DNA of 47,300 nt from Massilia atriviolacea (GCF_003953935.1 NZ_RXLQ01000020.1:1-47300); one strand, 5' to 3'. Positions 17,514-27,205 are shown, counted from the stretch's first letter. Notes: generated by a model from the sequence alone, not told the origin. Program-made: numbers and translations.

Positions 17514-19024
17514 TCGCCGGCGCCCTGCTCCACCCGTCGCCGCCGGGACCGGCCAGCGCCGACGCCACCCTGGCCCAGTTGTGGGAACGGGTGCGCCGGC
17601 GCGGCGACATGCCCGGCTTCGCCAAGGCCATCAGCGCCATCCTGGGCGCCATGCGCGGCGAGGACGAGCACCAGTTCAGCATGACGCAGACCGTGCTGTC
17701 GGACCCGGTCCTGACGCAGAAGGTCCTGCGCCTGGCCAACAGCGGCATGTATTCGGCCTTCGGCCAGCGCATCAACACCGTGAGCAAGGCGGTGCTGGTG
17801 CTGGGCACGGAAGCGATCGGCCACCTGGCGCTGGGCCTGAAACTGATCGAGGAACTGACGCGCGCCTCGCCCGATTCGGCCATCGCCCACGTGGAGATGG
17901 AAAAAGCGGTGCTGGCCGGGATCGTGGCGCAGCAGGTCACCTCCAGCGCCAGCGCCACCCCGCGCGACGCCGAGGAAGCCGTGGTCTGCTCGATGCTGCA
18001 CACCCTGGGGCGCATGATGGTCACCTTTTACATGCCGGAGCGCTGGACCGCGCTGCAGGCGGTGGGCGGCACCGGGGGCGAGGACGCGGCCGCGCCGCCG
18101 GTGCTGGGCATGTCGATGGAAGCGATCGGACGCGCCGCCGCCGAACACTGGGGCCTGCCGAAGAACCTGATCGCCGGCATGCGCCGGGTCGAACCGGCCC
18201 CGCGCGGCGACGTCTTCACCCACGAAGACTGGCTGGCCGCGGTGTCGACCATGTCGTCCCAGTGCGCCAGTTCGCTCTGGAACGACGACGAAGCCGGGGC
18301 GGCCCAGGTGCGCGTGCTGGCCGCGGATTTTTCGTCGATGCTGGGCGTTGCGCCCGATCACCTGCTGAGCGCCATCGAAAAGGCCAAGGAAACGGCGGCG
18401 GCCGACCTGTCGATCGCGCCGCTGTCCAAGCCGGCCGAAAAGCGCGCCGCCGACATGGCCACGCGCCGCATGCGGGCGGAGGGCAACAAGGTGCTGCTGT
18501 CGGGCGTGTCCGACATGCGCGACGTCGTCGCCAGCGCCAATCCGGGCCAGATGATGTCGATGGCGCTGGAAACCGTGTTCCAGGGCCTGACCTTTTCGCG
18601 CGCGCTGGCCTTCCTGCGCAACCGGCGCGAGAACAGGTACATCGCCAAGATGGGGCTGGGCGACGGCACGGCCGCGCTGATCGGCGCGCTGTCGTTCGAC
18701 GATACCTACAGCGCCAACGTGTTCCACGCCTCGCTCGGGAGCGACCGCGTGATTTTTGTGGAGAACGCGCAAGACGCCAAGTTCGCGGCCAAGCTGCCGC
18801 AGTGGTGGAAGGATTCGCTGCCGGACGCGCGCAGCTTCGTGATCCTGCCGCTCTCGTCCAACGGCCAGCCGGTCGGCTTCATTTACGGCGACTGGGACGA
18901 CAGCTTCCCGGCGATCCACCTGAGCCAGACCGAATTCGGCCTGCTCAACGACCTGCGTTCGCTGATCGTCAAGACCGTGGTGCGGCGCCAGCAGGTGGAA
19001 CTGGACGCCGCCAGGCCGCGCTGA
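17510..19024 (+). CDS. HDOD-domain signalling protein
   Basis: A 504-residue cytoplasmic protein. Residues about 25-230 form an HDOD domain (MPGFAKAISAILGAM, LSDPVLTQKVLRLANSGMYS, INTVSKAVLVLGTEAIGHLAL), a helical relative of HD phosphohydrolases without their metal-binding pairs. The C-terminal 170 residues (about 330-500) look like a GAF-type domain (LETVFQGLTFSRALAFLRN ... FVILPLSSNGQPVGFIYGDWD). HDOD proteins often act in signalling or motility control, usually without known enzyme activity. The start overlaps the preceding c-di-GMP enzyme by four bases, so the two probably work together. It ends directly against the stop of the convergent MFS gene. Confidence 0.9.
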   Translation: MIAGALLHPSPPGPASADATLAQLWERVRRRGDMPGFAKAISAILGAMRGEDEHQFSMTQTVLSDPVLTQKVLRLANSGMYSAFGQRINTVSKAVLVLGTEAIGHLALGLKLIEELTRASPDSAIAHVEMEKAVLAGIVAQQVTSSASATPRDAEEAVVCSMLHTLGRMMVTFYMPERWTALQAVGGTGGEDAAAPPVLGMSMEAIGRAAAEHWGLPKNLIAGMRRVEPAPRGDVFTHEDWLAAVSTMSSQCASSLWNDDEAGAAQVRVLAADFSSMLGVAPDHLLSAIEKAKETAAADLSIAPLSKPAEKRAADMATRRMRAEGNKVLLSGVSDMRDVVASANPGQMMSMALETVFQGLTFSRALAFLRNRRENRYIAKMGLGDGTAALIGALSFDDTYSANVFHASLGSDRVIFVENAQDAKFAAKLPQWWKDSLPDARSFVILPLSSNGQPVGFIYGDWDDSFPAIHLSQTEFGLLNDLRSLIVKTVVRRQQVELDAARPR

Positions 19025-20221
19025 TCAGCCCTGGCGCTGCCAGCGGAACGACAGCGCCGCGCTGCCCGCCGCCGCCGCCGCCAGCGCGCCGGCCAGGTAA
19101 AACACCGCCTGCGGGCCGACCTTGTCCCAGCACAGCGACATCGCCAGTCCGCCGCCGGTGCCGCCGATGCCGTAGGCAAGGCTCATGTACAGCGCCTGCC
19201 CGCGCGCCTGCAGGGGGCCGGCGAACCAGCGCTGCATCACCATCACGGAACTCGACAGATGCGCGGCGAAGGTGGCCGCGTGCAGCAGCTGGGCCAGCGC
19301 CAGCACCAGCAGCACCTGGCCGGCCGCGCCGATGACCGGAAAGCGCACCGCGGCCACGGCGAAGGCGCACATCATCACGCGCTCGGCGCCGAAGCGGCGC
19401 AGCAGCGGCGCCTGGAAATAGAAGAACGCCACCTCGGCCACCACCCCGAGCGCCCACATGATGCCGATCACCGGTTTGCTGTAGCCGGCCTGCTCCAGGT
19501 ACAGCGAGTAAAAGGCGTTGAGCGACATGTGCACGCCGGCCATCAGCGCGGCCGAGACGAAAAAGGCGATCACCTCGCGCCGCCGCAGCACGCTCCACAG
19601 GCCCGGCGCGGCCTCGGCATGCGCCGCCAGCGGCGCCTGGCGGATGCCGAGGCCGGCCGCGCCGACGCACAGCAGCAGGAACAGCGCGATCCACGGCAGC
19701 GCGCCCACGCCCAGCCAGTCCAGCAGCCAGCCGGCGGCCAGCACCGCCACGATGAAGCCGACCGAGCCCCACATGCGCACCCGCCCGTAGTTGCTGGCGT
19801 CGCCGCGCATGGCCGCGAGCAGCAGCGCTTCGGCCAGCGGCGCCTGGGCGCTCGAAAACAGGTTGAAGGCGACCATCACGGCGATGAACTGGAAGTAGCT
19901 GGCGGCAAAGAAGATGCCGCAAAAGGCCAGCAGCGCGCCGGCGGTGGTCAGGCGCAGCACGGCCACGCGCCGGCCGGTGTGGTCGGCCAGCCAGCCCCAC
20001 AGGTTCGGGCCGATGATGCGCAACACCTGGATCAGCGACATCAGCACGCCGATCTGGGGCGCGCTCATGCCGCGCGCGGCAAAAAACAGGGTCGCGTAAA
20101 TGGCGAACGCGCCGACCTGGGCGTAGTACGCGAACAGGAACAGCGCGAACGGTCGAAGCGGCGGCCCGGCTGGCGGCGCCGCCCCGGCTTTAAGCAATTT
20201 TCGGCGTATCGACCCGCACAT
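19025..20221 (-). CDS. MFS transporter (MFS_1-like, HcaT-related)
   Basis: An inner-membrane protein of up to 398 residues with about twelve hydrophobic segments. [16 protein letters not shown] (about 76-91) matches the MFS loop 2-3 motif, and [12 protein letters not shown] is its counterpart in the second half. The order of segments and the start [25 protein letters not shown] resemble 3-phenylpropionate/nucleoside-type MFS_1-like carriers. The substrate is not predictable. The annotated ATG overlaps the last 32 bases of aroC, which lies just upstream on the same strand. A start a little further in is possible because the first 20 residues are hydrophilic and not conserved-looking. Confidence 0.85.
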   Translation of the reverse strand: MCGSIRRKLLKAGAAPPAGPPLRPFALFLFAYYAQVGAFAIYATLFFAARGMSAPQIGVLMSLIQVLRIIGPNLWGWLADHTGRRVAVLRLTTAGALLAFCGIFFAASYFQFIAVMVAFNLFSSAQAPLAEALLLAAMRGDASNYGRVRMWGSVGFIVAVLAAGWLLDWLGVGALPWIALFLLLCVGAAGLGIRQAPLAAHAEAAPGLWSVLRRREVIAFFVSAALMAGVHMSLNAFYSLYLEQAGYSKPVIGIMWALGVVAEVAFFYFQAPLLRRFGAERVMMCAFAVAAVRFPVIGAAGQVLLVLALAQLLHAATFAAHLSSSVMVMQRWFAGPLQARGQALYMSLAYGIGGTGGGLAMSLCWDKVGPQAVFYLAGALAAAAAGSAALSFRWQRQG

Positions 20222-21284
20222 CGCCGCACTGGGCGCGCTGCATCAGGGCGTGGTCGATCAGCACCAGCGCCAGCATGGCTTCGGCGATCGGCGTGGCGCG
20301 GATGCCCACGCAGGGATCGTGGCGGCCGAAGGTTTCGACCAGCACCGGGTTGCCGGCCTTGTCGATCGAGCGGCGCGGCGTGCGGATCGAGGACGTCGGC
20401 TTGATCGCGATCGAGACCGTGATGTCCTGGCCGGTCGAAATCCCGCCCAGCACCCCGCCGGCGTTATTGCCAACAAAGCCTTCCAGGGTCAGTTCGTCGC
20501 CGTGCTCCGAGCCGCGCTGCGCCACCGAGCGGAAGCCGGCGCCGATCTCCACGCCCTTGACGGCGTTGATGCCCATCATGGCGTAGGCGATGTCGGCATC
20601 GAGCTTGTCGTAGATCGGCTGGCCCAGGCCCACCGGGATATTCTTGGCCACCACGTCGATGCGCGCGCCGATCGAGTCGCCGTCGCGCCGCAGGTCGTCC
20701 ATGGCCGCTTCCATGCGCGCGATCAGGTCAAGGTCGCCGGTGGCGGCAAAAAACGGGTTGTCCGGCACATGTTCCCAGGCCTGGAAGGGCACGACAATGT
20801 CGCCCAGCTGGCTCATGCAGCCCATGAAGACGGTGCCGTACTGCTGGTGCAGCCATTTCTTGGCCACCGCCGCCGCGCCGACCACGGGCGCCGTCAGGCG
20901 CGCCGAGGAGCGTCCGCCGCCGCGCGGATCGCGCACGCCGTATTTGTGCCAGTAGGTGTAGTCGGCATGGCCGGGACGGAAGCTCTCGACGATATTGCCG
21001 TAATCCTTGCTGCGCTGGTCCTGGTTGCGGATGATCAGCATGATCGGGGTGCCGGTGGTCTTGCCTTCGTAGACGCCGGACAGGATGTCGACGGTGTCGG
21101 CCTCCTGGCGCTGGGTGACGTGGCGCGAGGTGCCCGGTTTGCGGCGGTCGAGGTCGGGCTGGATGTCGGCTTCGGACAACACCAGGCCCGGCGGGCAGCC
21201 GTCGATCACGCAGCCGATGGCCGGGCCATGCGACTCGCCAAACGTTGTAACGGTAAACAGCTTGCCAAAAGAATTGCCGGACAT
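20190..21284 (-). CDS. aroC: Chorismate synthase
   Basis: Last step of the shikimate pathway: 5-enolpyruvylshikimate-3-phosphate to chorismate, using reduced FMN. The 364-residue product shows [18 protein letters not shown] (near 16-33), the [18 protein letters not shown] region (about 114-131) and [17 protein letters not shown] (about 272-288), all signatures of the family. The ATG at 21284 gives the canonical [20 protein letters not shown] start, although no clear Shine-Dalgarno sequence precedes it. The MFS gene downstream overlaps its end. Confidence 0.97.
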   Translation of the reverse strand: MSGNSFGKLFTVTTFGESHGPAIGCVIDGCPPGLVLSEADIQPDLDRRKPGTSRHVTQRQEADTVDILSGVYEGKTTGTPIMLIIRNQDQRSKDYGNIVESFRPGHADYTYWHKYGVRDPRGGGRSSARLTAPVVGAAAVAKKWLHQQYGTVFMGCMSQLGDIVVPFQAWEHVPDNPFFAATGDLDLIARMEAAMDDLRRDGDSIGARIDVVAKNIPVGLGQPIYDKLDADIAYAMMGINAVKGVEIGAGFRSVAQRGSEHGDELTLEGFVGNNAGGVLGGISTGQDITVSIAIKPTSSIRTPRRSIDKAGNPVLVETFGRHDPCVGIRATPIAEAMLALVLIDHALMQRAQCGDVRVDTPKIA

Positions 21285-21592
21285 GATAGGAAGGAAAGTG
21301 GCGGAAAAGCCAATTCTACCAGCCCGCGCGCATTTGCTGGCGGCAAGGGCCAGGATCCCGCCGGCCCGTTCGCCACGCGCTGAGCATTTTGCCAAGGGTC
21401 TTGATCTGTTGTGCAATTTCTTTTTCTCACTGTTAATAGATACAGTGGCCCGAATTCGTGGCATGCTATGGAAAAGCAGTGGCAGTTCGCTACGACCGGC
21501 GCCGGCTTGCCGGCACGAATGTGCGTTCGATATCGCAATCGGACGTATACTGGCGACGCATCACGACCGAGAAACGCCTGGAGAAGCGACAC
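21285..21592. other. Divergent region between aroC and the REC-DUF3369-GGDEF-EAL gene
   Basis: This 308-base gap includes a minus-strand TAGAAT (21313-21318) that could be the aroC -10. It also holds a LexA-type dyad at 21428-21447, a plus-strand TATACT (21546-21551) and GGAG at 21580-21583 just before the signalling gene. The frame of that gene is open from an ATG at 21458, but the ATG at 21593 is better placed. Confidence 0.5.
21428..21447. promoter_or_regulatory. LexA-type operator (SOS box candidate)
   Basis: The sequence CACTGTTAATAGATACAGTG is a perfect 6-base dyad that contains CTGT-N8-ACAG, the spacing and half-sites of the LexA consensus. It overlaps a possible plus-strand promoter: TTGTGC at 21409-21414, then TTAATA at 21433-21438 after 18 bases. 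It lies 146 bases upstream of the signalling ATG at 21593 and 143 bases upstream of the aroC ATG, so either gene could be the target. Confidence 0.55.
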
Positions 21593-23854
21593 ATGCCCCC
21601 ATCGAGCACGCCCTTGGACGACCTTGAGGACGACCACGACGACCTGGTATTTTTGGAGGAACACCCCGCCGCGCCCGCGAGCGCGGGGCCGGGCGGCGTG
21701 TGGCGCGTGATGATCATCGACGACGACGAAGACGTGCACTCGACCACCACCTTCGCGCTCGGCAACCTCGACATGCAGCAGCGCCCGCTCGAATTCGTGC
21801 ACGCCTATTCGGCCGGCCAGGCGCGCGAGATGCTCAAGCACGAACACGACATCGCCGTCATCCTGCTCGACGTGGTGATGGAACAGGACGACGCCGGCCT
21901 GCACCTGGTGCGCTACATCCGCGAAACGCTCAAGCTGGCCGACGTGCGCATCATCCTGCGCACCGGGCAGCCCGGCTACGCGCCCGAGATCGACGCCATC
22001 CGCGATTTCGACATCAACGACTACAAGACCAAATCCGAACTGACCCGCATCAAGCTGTTTACGACGGTGACGGCGGCCATCCGCTCGTACGAGCAGATCC
22101 GCGCGATCAGCACCAACCGGCGCGGGCTCGACCGCGTGGTGCGCGCCAGCACCGAGCTGATGGCGCTGCACGGGGTGCAGAACTTCGCCGCCGGCGTGCT
22201 GGCGCAGATCTCCGACATCCTCGGGGTCGAACCGAACGGGGTGCTGTGCGTGCAGGAGTGCCCGGACGGGCGTTGCCGCGAGCTGCACATCATGGCCACG
22301 GCCGGCGCGCTGCGGCGACTCGGCGCGGGCCGCCTGACCGCGCTGGAAGACGCCAGCGTCGCCAGCGCGCTCGAGCGCACCCTGGCGCAGCGCCGCAATA
22401 TCTACGAAGCGGGTGCGGTGACCCTGTTCTTCGCCGGCAAATCGAGCCGCGATTTCGCCGCCTTCCTGGCGCCCGGGCGCATGCTGGGCGAGATCGACCA
22501 GCGCCTGCTGGAAGTCTTCTCCAGCAATGTGGCGGTGGGGCTGGACAACGTGGAGCTGGTCAGCCACCTGCACAACGCCGCCTTCTACGACCAGCTCTCC
22601 AAGCTGCCCAACCGCACCCGCCTGGTCGAAATCCTCGACGCCACGCTGGCCGGGCCGGCGCGCGAAGACGCCACCCTGTCGCTGGTCGACCTCGACCACT
22701 TCGCCGAAACCAACGACGCCCTCGGCCACCAGTTCGGCGACCTGCTGCTGGTCGCCGTGGCCAGCCGCCTGCAGCAGCGCCTCGGCCAGCAACTGACGGT
22801 GGCGCGCATCGGCGGCGATATTTTTTCGGTGCTGGGCGACGCCGCCGCCGTCAATCCGGTGCGCATCCTGGCGCTGTTCGAAACCCCGTTCTCGATCGAC
22901 GGCCAGGATGTCCAGCTGTCGGCCACCCTGGGCCTGGTGCGCCTGTCGGAGCACGACGGCAGCGGCGCCGACGCCCTCAAGGACGCCGACATCGCCCTCA
23001 AGCGCGCCAAGAGCCAGCAGCGCGCCGGCCACTTCTATTTTTCGCGCAGCATGGGCGTGGAAATCCGCGAACGCGTGCGCATGATGCACGCGCTGCGCAC
23101 CGGCTTTGCCAAGGGCGAGCTGTTCGTCGTGTACCAGCCGCAGATGGACCTGGCGGCGCGCCGCCCGGTCGGCGCCGAAGCGCTGCTGCGCTGGCAGACG
23201 CCCGACGGCACTTTCATTTCGCCGGACCGCTTCATCCCCATCGCCGAATATTCGGGCCTGATCATCGACATCGGCGAATGGGTGCTGCGCAGCGCCTGCC
23301 ATGAACTGGTGCGCCTGCGCGAAGCGGGGCACCGCCAGTTCACGATGTCGGTCAACGTCTCGCAGGTGCAGTTCCGCCACCCGTACTTCCTCGACATGCT
23401 GCGCTCCGCGCTGGAAGAAACGGGCGCTCCGCCCGAATTCATCGAACTCGAAATCACCGAATCGATGGCGATGGAAGAACCGGACCTGCTGATCAAGATG
23501 CTGGGCCAGATCAAGCACACCGGGGTGTCGATCGCGATCGACGACTTCGGCACGGGCTTTTCCTCGCTGTCCTACCTGCAGCGGCTGCAGGTCGACCGGC
23601 TCAAGATCGACCGCGCGTTTGTCACCGAAATCACGCACTCGGCGCGCGGCAGCAGCATTGCCGAAATGGTCATCCAGCTCGGGCGCAACCTGGGCCTGTC
23701 GGTGATCGCCGAAGGGGTCGAGGACGAACGCCAGGCCGCCATCCTGCAAGCGCTCGGCTGCCCGTTGGCGCAAGGCTTCCTGTTCGCCCGGCCGATGGCC
23801 ACCACCGCCTTGTACGCATGGCTGAACGACGACGGCCTGTCGGCGCCAGTTTGA
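21593..23854 (+). CDS. REC-DUF3369-GGDEF-EAL response regulator with degenerate GGDEF
   Basis: A 753-residue cytoplasmic protein. The receiver domain (about 36-160) has acidic pocket IIDDDE and phospho-acceptor D93 in LLDVVMEQDD. A DUF3369 region follows (about 175-325; RASTELMALHGVQNFAAGVL). The GGDEF domain reads GGDIF at 407-411, without the catalytic glutamate and without an RxxD site, so it probably no longer makes c-di-GMP. The EAL domain is complete: EAL at 529-531, SVNVSQVQF, ELEITES, IDDFGTGFSS, LKIDRAF, EGVEDERQ. It is therefore most likely a phosphodiesterase. The start at 21593 is chosen because GGAG lies 9 bases before it. No cognate kinase is adjacent. Confidence 0.9.
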   Translation: MPPSSTPLDDLEDDHDDLVFLEEHPAAPASAGPGGVWRVMIIDDDEDVHSTTTFALGNLDMQQRPLEFVHAYSAGQAREMLKHEHDIAVILLDVVMEQDDAGLHLVRYIRETLKLADVRIILRTGQPGYAPEIDAIRDFDINDYKTKSELTRIKLFTTVTAAIRSYEQIRAISTNRRGLDRVVRASTELMALHGVQNFAAGVLAQISDILGVEPNGVLCVQECPDGRCRELHIMATAGALRRLGAGRLTALEDASVASALERTLAQRRNIYEAGAVTLFFAGKSSRDFAAFLAPGRMLGEIDQRLLEVFSSNVAVGLDNVELVSHLHNAAFYDQLSKLPNRTRLVEILDATLAGPAREDATLSLVDLDHFAETNDALGHQFGDLLLVAVASRLQQRLGQQLTVARIGGDIFSVLGDAAAVNPVRILALFETPFSIDGQDVQLSATLGLVRLSEHDGSGADALKDADIALKRAKSQQRAGHFYFSRSMGVEIRERVRMMHALRTGFAKGELFVVYQPQMDLAARRPVGAEALLRWQTPDGTFISPDRFIPIAEYSGLIIDIGEWVLRSACHELVRLREAGHRQFTMSVNVSQVQFRHPYFLDMLRSALEETGAPPEFIELEITESMAMEEPDLLIKMLGQIKHTGVSIAIDDFGTGFSSLSYLQRLQVDRLKIDRAFVTEITHSARGSSIAEMVIQLGRNLGLSVIAEGVEDERQAAILQALGCPLAQGFLFARPMATTALYAWLNDDGLSAPV

Positions 23855-23998
23855 CCGGAAATATCCCACTAGCAAGCAATCGTTGCACATCGGCAACAAG
23901 GTCACTTCCGGTCACCGTAAACGCCCCGTGCGCGCCCCCGTTCACGTAATATCGTAGTCATGCTTTGCAATGGACGGGGCGCCAACTTGAATGAATGC

Positions 23999-26900
23999 AT
24001 GAGTACGAGTTTTCCGGGGCGCTTGCACCAGCTGGCGCGGCGCGCAAGGCGTGCGTGTGCGCTGCTGGCACTGGCCGGCCTGGCGCTATGCAGCCCGGCG
24101 TACGCCCTCGATCCCGACAAAGCCTTCCACCATTTCGTGCGCACCAGCTGGTCGATCCAGAACGGCCTGCCGCAGGTGAGCGTGCAAGCGATCGCCCAGG
24201 ACCAGCAGGGTTATATCTGGATCGCCACCCAGGCCGGCCTGGCGCGCTTCGACGGCGTGCGCTTCACCAATTATTCGCCCGAAAACCAGCCCGCCATCGC
24301 CGGCGTGTGGATCCGCAGCCTGCTGGCCGACGGCGCCGGGCGCCTCTGGATCGGCACCTACAAGGGCTTGACCGTCTACGACAAAGGCGTGTTCCGCGCC
24401 ATTCCGGCGGCCGATCCGCTGCAGTTCCCCGTGCTCGACATCCACGCCATGGCCGAGGACCAGGGCCGGCTGGTGGTGGCCACCAGCAGCGGCGTATTCG
24501 ACTTCGACGGCAGCAAACTGGTGCACCGGTCCGGCAGCCCGGCCCCGGCCACCGCCCTGCTCAAGAGCGCCGACGGGGTGTATATCGGCGGCGCCGGCGG
24601 CATTTTTCACAGCCGCGGCAAGGAGATCGAACTGATCGCCCTGCCGGCCGGCCTGCGCCACGGCGTGGTCAGCCGGCTGGCCGAAGCGCAGGGAAAAATC
24701 TGGGTCGGCACCAGCGTCGGCCTGTTCGCGCGCGAAGGCGGCGCGCTGCTGGCGGCCACCGGCGAGCCGATCCTGCAAAGCTCGCCGACCACCATGCTGT
24801 ACCAGGACAGCGACCGCAACCTGTGGGTTGCCAGCAACGCCGGCATGGCGCGCATCCGCAACGGCGAGGCCACCGAAGTCATCCCCGACAAAAACCCGGC
24901 CGCCTTCAAGGGCGTGCTTGCCGCCTTCGAAGACCGCGAACGCAACCTGTGGCTGGGCAGCCAGTGGCAAGGCCTGGTGCGCCTGTGGAACGGCTCGACC
25001 CGGCGCCTGGCCGCGGCCGAAGGCTTGACCGAACCGATCGTCTGGTCGGTGGCGCGCGCGCCGGACGGGCGCACCTGGGTCGGCACCAACGACGGCCTGA
25101 GCGTGTACAGCGACGGGCGCTTCCGCCAGGTGCTCAGCGGCAGCCAGTTGCCCCATCCGCACGCCTACAACCTGCTGGCCGACGCCGACCGGATCTGGAT
25201 CGGCACGCGGCGCGGGCTGGTGCTGTGGCGCGACGGCAAGATCGAAGCGCCTGCCCTGTTCGCGCCGATGGCGGCGGCGCAGATCAACGGCATCGTGCGC
25301 GACCGCAACGGCGTGATCTGGTTTCCCACCAGCGAAGGCGTGTTCCGCCTGGCCGAGGGCAAGCTCGTCAAATTCGGCAAGAACGAAGGCTTGCACGACG
25401 TGCGCGCGCGCCAGGTGCGCGAACTGAAGGACGGGCGCCTGCTGGTGACGACCCAGGACGGCCTGTACGAACTGCGCGGCGACCGCATGGAGCAGATCGG
25501 CCTGGACAGCGGCCTGCAGCCCGGCATGGACGTCACCGCCATCACCGAGCTGCGCGACGGCTCGCTGGTGCTCGGCTCGCTGACCGAGGAGCTGTACCTG
25601 TTCAACGGGCGCCGCTGGCACAAATTCGCCGCCGCCGAAGGCTTGCCGCCGAACGCGCCGTTTTACCTGACCGAGGACGCGGCCGGCTACCTGTGGTCGG
25701 CCGGCCTGCGCGGCATTTTGCGGGTACCGGTGGCCGACATGCGCCAGGTGCAGAACGGCCAGGCCAAGACCGCCTACGGCGAGATGATCCTCAACGAGCG
25801 CGGCGACCGGCGCAGCGGCGAACAGGGTTTCTGCTGCAACGGCGCGGGCAATTCCAAGGGATTCATGGATCCGGCGGGCACGCTCTGGCTGCCCAGCCGC
25901 GACGGCGTGGTCACGCTCGACACCATGGGCCTGACCAAGAACATGACCCCGCCCACGGCCGTGATCGAGCGCGTGCGCGTGCTCGACACCTGGCGCGACA
26001 TGCGCCACGGCCAGGAAGGCGCGCTGCGCGTGCGCGAAGATGCGCGCGACATGGCGTTCGAGTTCACCGCCCTCTCCTTCCAGGACCCGGCCAGCGTGGT
26101 GCTGCGCTACCGCCTGCACGGCTACGACAAGGACTGGCGCGAACTGGCGGCCGGCGCGCCGCGTTCGGTCAACTACACCAATCTGCCGGCCGGCTCGTAC
26201 AGCTTCGAGGTCAAGGCCAGCAACAACGCCGACGTCTGGAACAAGCTGCCGGCGCGGCTCGACTTCACGATCGCCCCGCATTTTTACGAGACCAGCTGGT
26301 TCTACGGGCTGTTGCTGGCCCTGCTGGGCGGCACCATCTACGGCGGCTACCGGCTGCAGCGGCGTTCGCACGAGAAGCAGCGCGCCGCGCTCGAACTGCA
26401 GGTGGCCGAGCGCACCGAGCAGCTGCACGTGGCCAACCGCGCGCTGGAACTGGCCAGCCAGACCGACCCGCTGACGGGGCTGCACAACCGGCGCTACCTG
26501 AGCAACCAGATTCCGGCCGACCTGGCGTTTTACGAGCGCGAGAACAAGCGCACCGGCTCGGGCGACAACACGCTGCTGTTCGCGCTGGTGGACATCGACC
26601 ATTTCAAGCGCATCAACGACACCTACGGCCACCGCGCGGGCGACCGGGTGCTGCAGCAGGTGTCCGACGTGCTGCGCGGCCAGGTGCGGGTGGGCGACTA
26701 CATCGTGCGCTGGGGCGGCGAGGAATTCCTGCTGGTGTGCCGGCCCAGCACGCGCCAGTTCGTGCCGGTGCTGGGAGAGCGCATCCGGCGCGCGGTGGCC
26801 AGCCATGTGTTCGACCTGGGCGATGGCATTACGGTGTCCCTGACGTGTTCAGTGGGGCTGGCCGAAAGCGGCTTGTATCTCGACGACAGCAAGCGCGTGA

Positions 26901-27136
26901 GCTGGGAGCATCTGGTGGAACTGGCCGATGCGGCGCTGTACTGGATCAAGGCGAACGGCCGCAACGGCTGGAGCGCACTGCGCCCGAAACCGGGGGTGGA
27001 CAACGCGGAGCTGATCGAAAAGCTGCACCTGGGCGCGCAGGCGATGATCGATACCGGGCGCGCGACCCTGATCAGTTCGAGCGACCAGTTGACGCCGGCG
27101 CATGCGGCGCTGGCGGAGTCGAATAACCCGGCGTAA
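23999..27136 (+). CDS. Propeller-Y_Y_Y-GGDEF diguanylate cyclase
   Basis: A 1045-residue membrane protein. A signal peptide (RRACALLALAGLALCSPAYA) ends near residue 36. A large periplasmic sensor follows, made of repeated two-component-type propeller blades of the form GYIWIATQAGLARFDG or RTWVGTNDGLSVY (about 60-600). A Y_Y_Y domain (about 690-760; YRLHGYDKDW, YTNLPAGSYSFEVKA), one transmembrane helix (about 769-789), a short coiled coil and a GGDEF domain complete it. The GGDEF has DIDHFKRINDTYGH, an RVGD inhibitory site and GGEEF at 906-910, so it should be an active cyclase. The ATG at 23999 begins the signal peptide directly. An earlier ATG at 23960 adds 13 residues and is less likely, as a TAATAT at 23947 would leave no leader. 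Confidence 0.9.
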   Translation: MSTSFPGRLHQLARRARRACALLALAGLALCSPAYALDPDKAFHHFVRTSWSIQNGLPQVSVQAIAQDQQGYIWIATQAGLARFDGVRFTNYSPENQPAIAGVWIRSLLADGAGRLWIGTYKGLTVYDKGVFRAIPAADPLQFPVLDIHAMAEDQGRLVVATSSGVFDFDGSKLVHRSGSPAPATALLKSADGVYIGGAGGIFHSRGKEIELIALPAGLRHGVVSRLAEAQGKIWVGTSVGLFAREGGALLAATGEPILQSSPTTMLYQDSDRNLWVASNAGMARIRNGEATEVIPDKNPAAFKGVLAAFEDRERNLWLGSQWQGLVRLWNGSTRRLAAAEGLTEPIVWSVARAPDGRTWVGTNDGLSVYSDGRFRQVLSGSQLPHPHAYNLLADADRIWIGTRRGLVLWRDGKIEAPALFAPMAAAQINGIVRDRNGVIWFPTSEGVFRLAEGKLVKFGKNEGLHDVRARQVRELKDGRLLVTTQDGLYELRGDRMEQIGLDSGLQPGMDVTAITELRDGSLVLGSLTEELYLFNGRRWHKFAAAEGLPPNAPFYLTEDAAGYLWSAGLRGILRVPVADMRQVQNGQAKTAYGEMILNERGDRRSGEQGFCCNGAGNSKGFMDPAGTLWLPSRDGVVTLDTMGLTKNMTPPTAVIERVRVLDTWRDMRHGQEGALRVREDARDMAFEFTALSFQDPASVVLRYRLHGYDKDWRELAAGAPRSVNYTNLPAGSYSFEVKASNNADVWNKLPARLDFTIAPHFYETSWFYGLLLALLGGTIYGGYRLQRRSHEKQRAALELQVAERTEQLHVANRALELASQTDPLTGLHNRRYLSNQIPADLAFYERENKRTGSGDNTLLFALVDIDHFKRINDTYGHRAGDRVLQQVSDVLRGQVRVGDYIVRWGGEEFLLVCRPSTRQFVPVLGERIRRAVASHVFDLGDGITVSLTCSVGLAESGLYLDDSKRVSWEHLVELADAALYWIKANGRNGWSALRPKPGVDNAELIEKLHLGAQAMIDTGRATLISSSDQLTPAHAALAESNNPA

Positions 27137-27205
27137 CGATTGGTTCATGGACGCGCGCCTGCTCTTTCCATTGCAGCCGGGCGCAAGAAGCGGGGGTGTC
27201 CTGCC

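Noticed and set aside
23853-23913. Eight-base inverted repeat GACCGGAA...TTCCGGTC after the EAL gene
   Set aside because: Arms are 45 bases apart and no T-run follows; too weak to call a terminator or operator.
21206-26806. Long minus-strand open frames opposite the REC-DUF3369-GGDEF-EAL and propeller-GGDEF genes
   Set aside because: Low-complexity His/Gln/Ala composition and no motif; the plus-strand genes have complete conserved domains.
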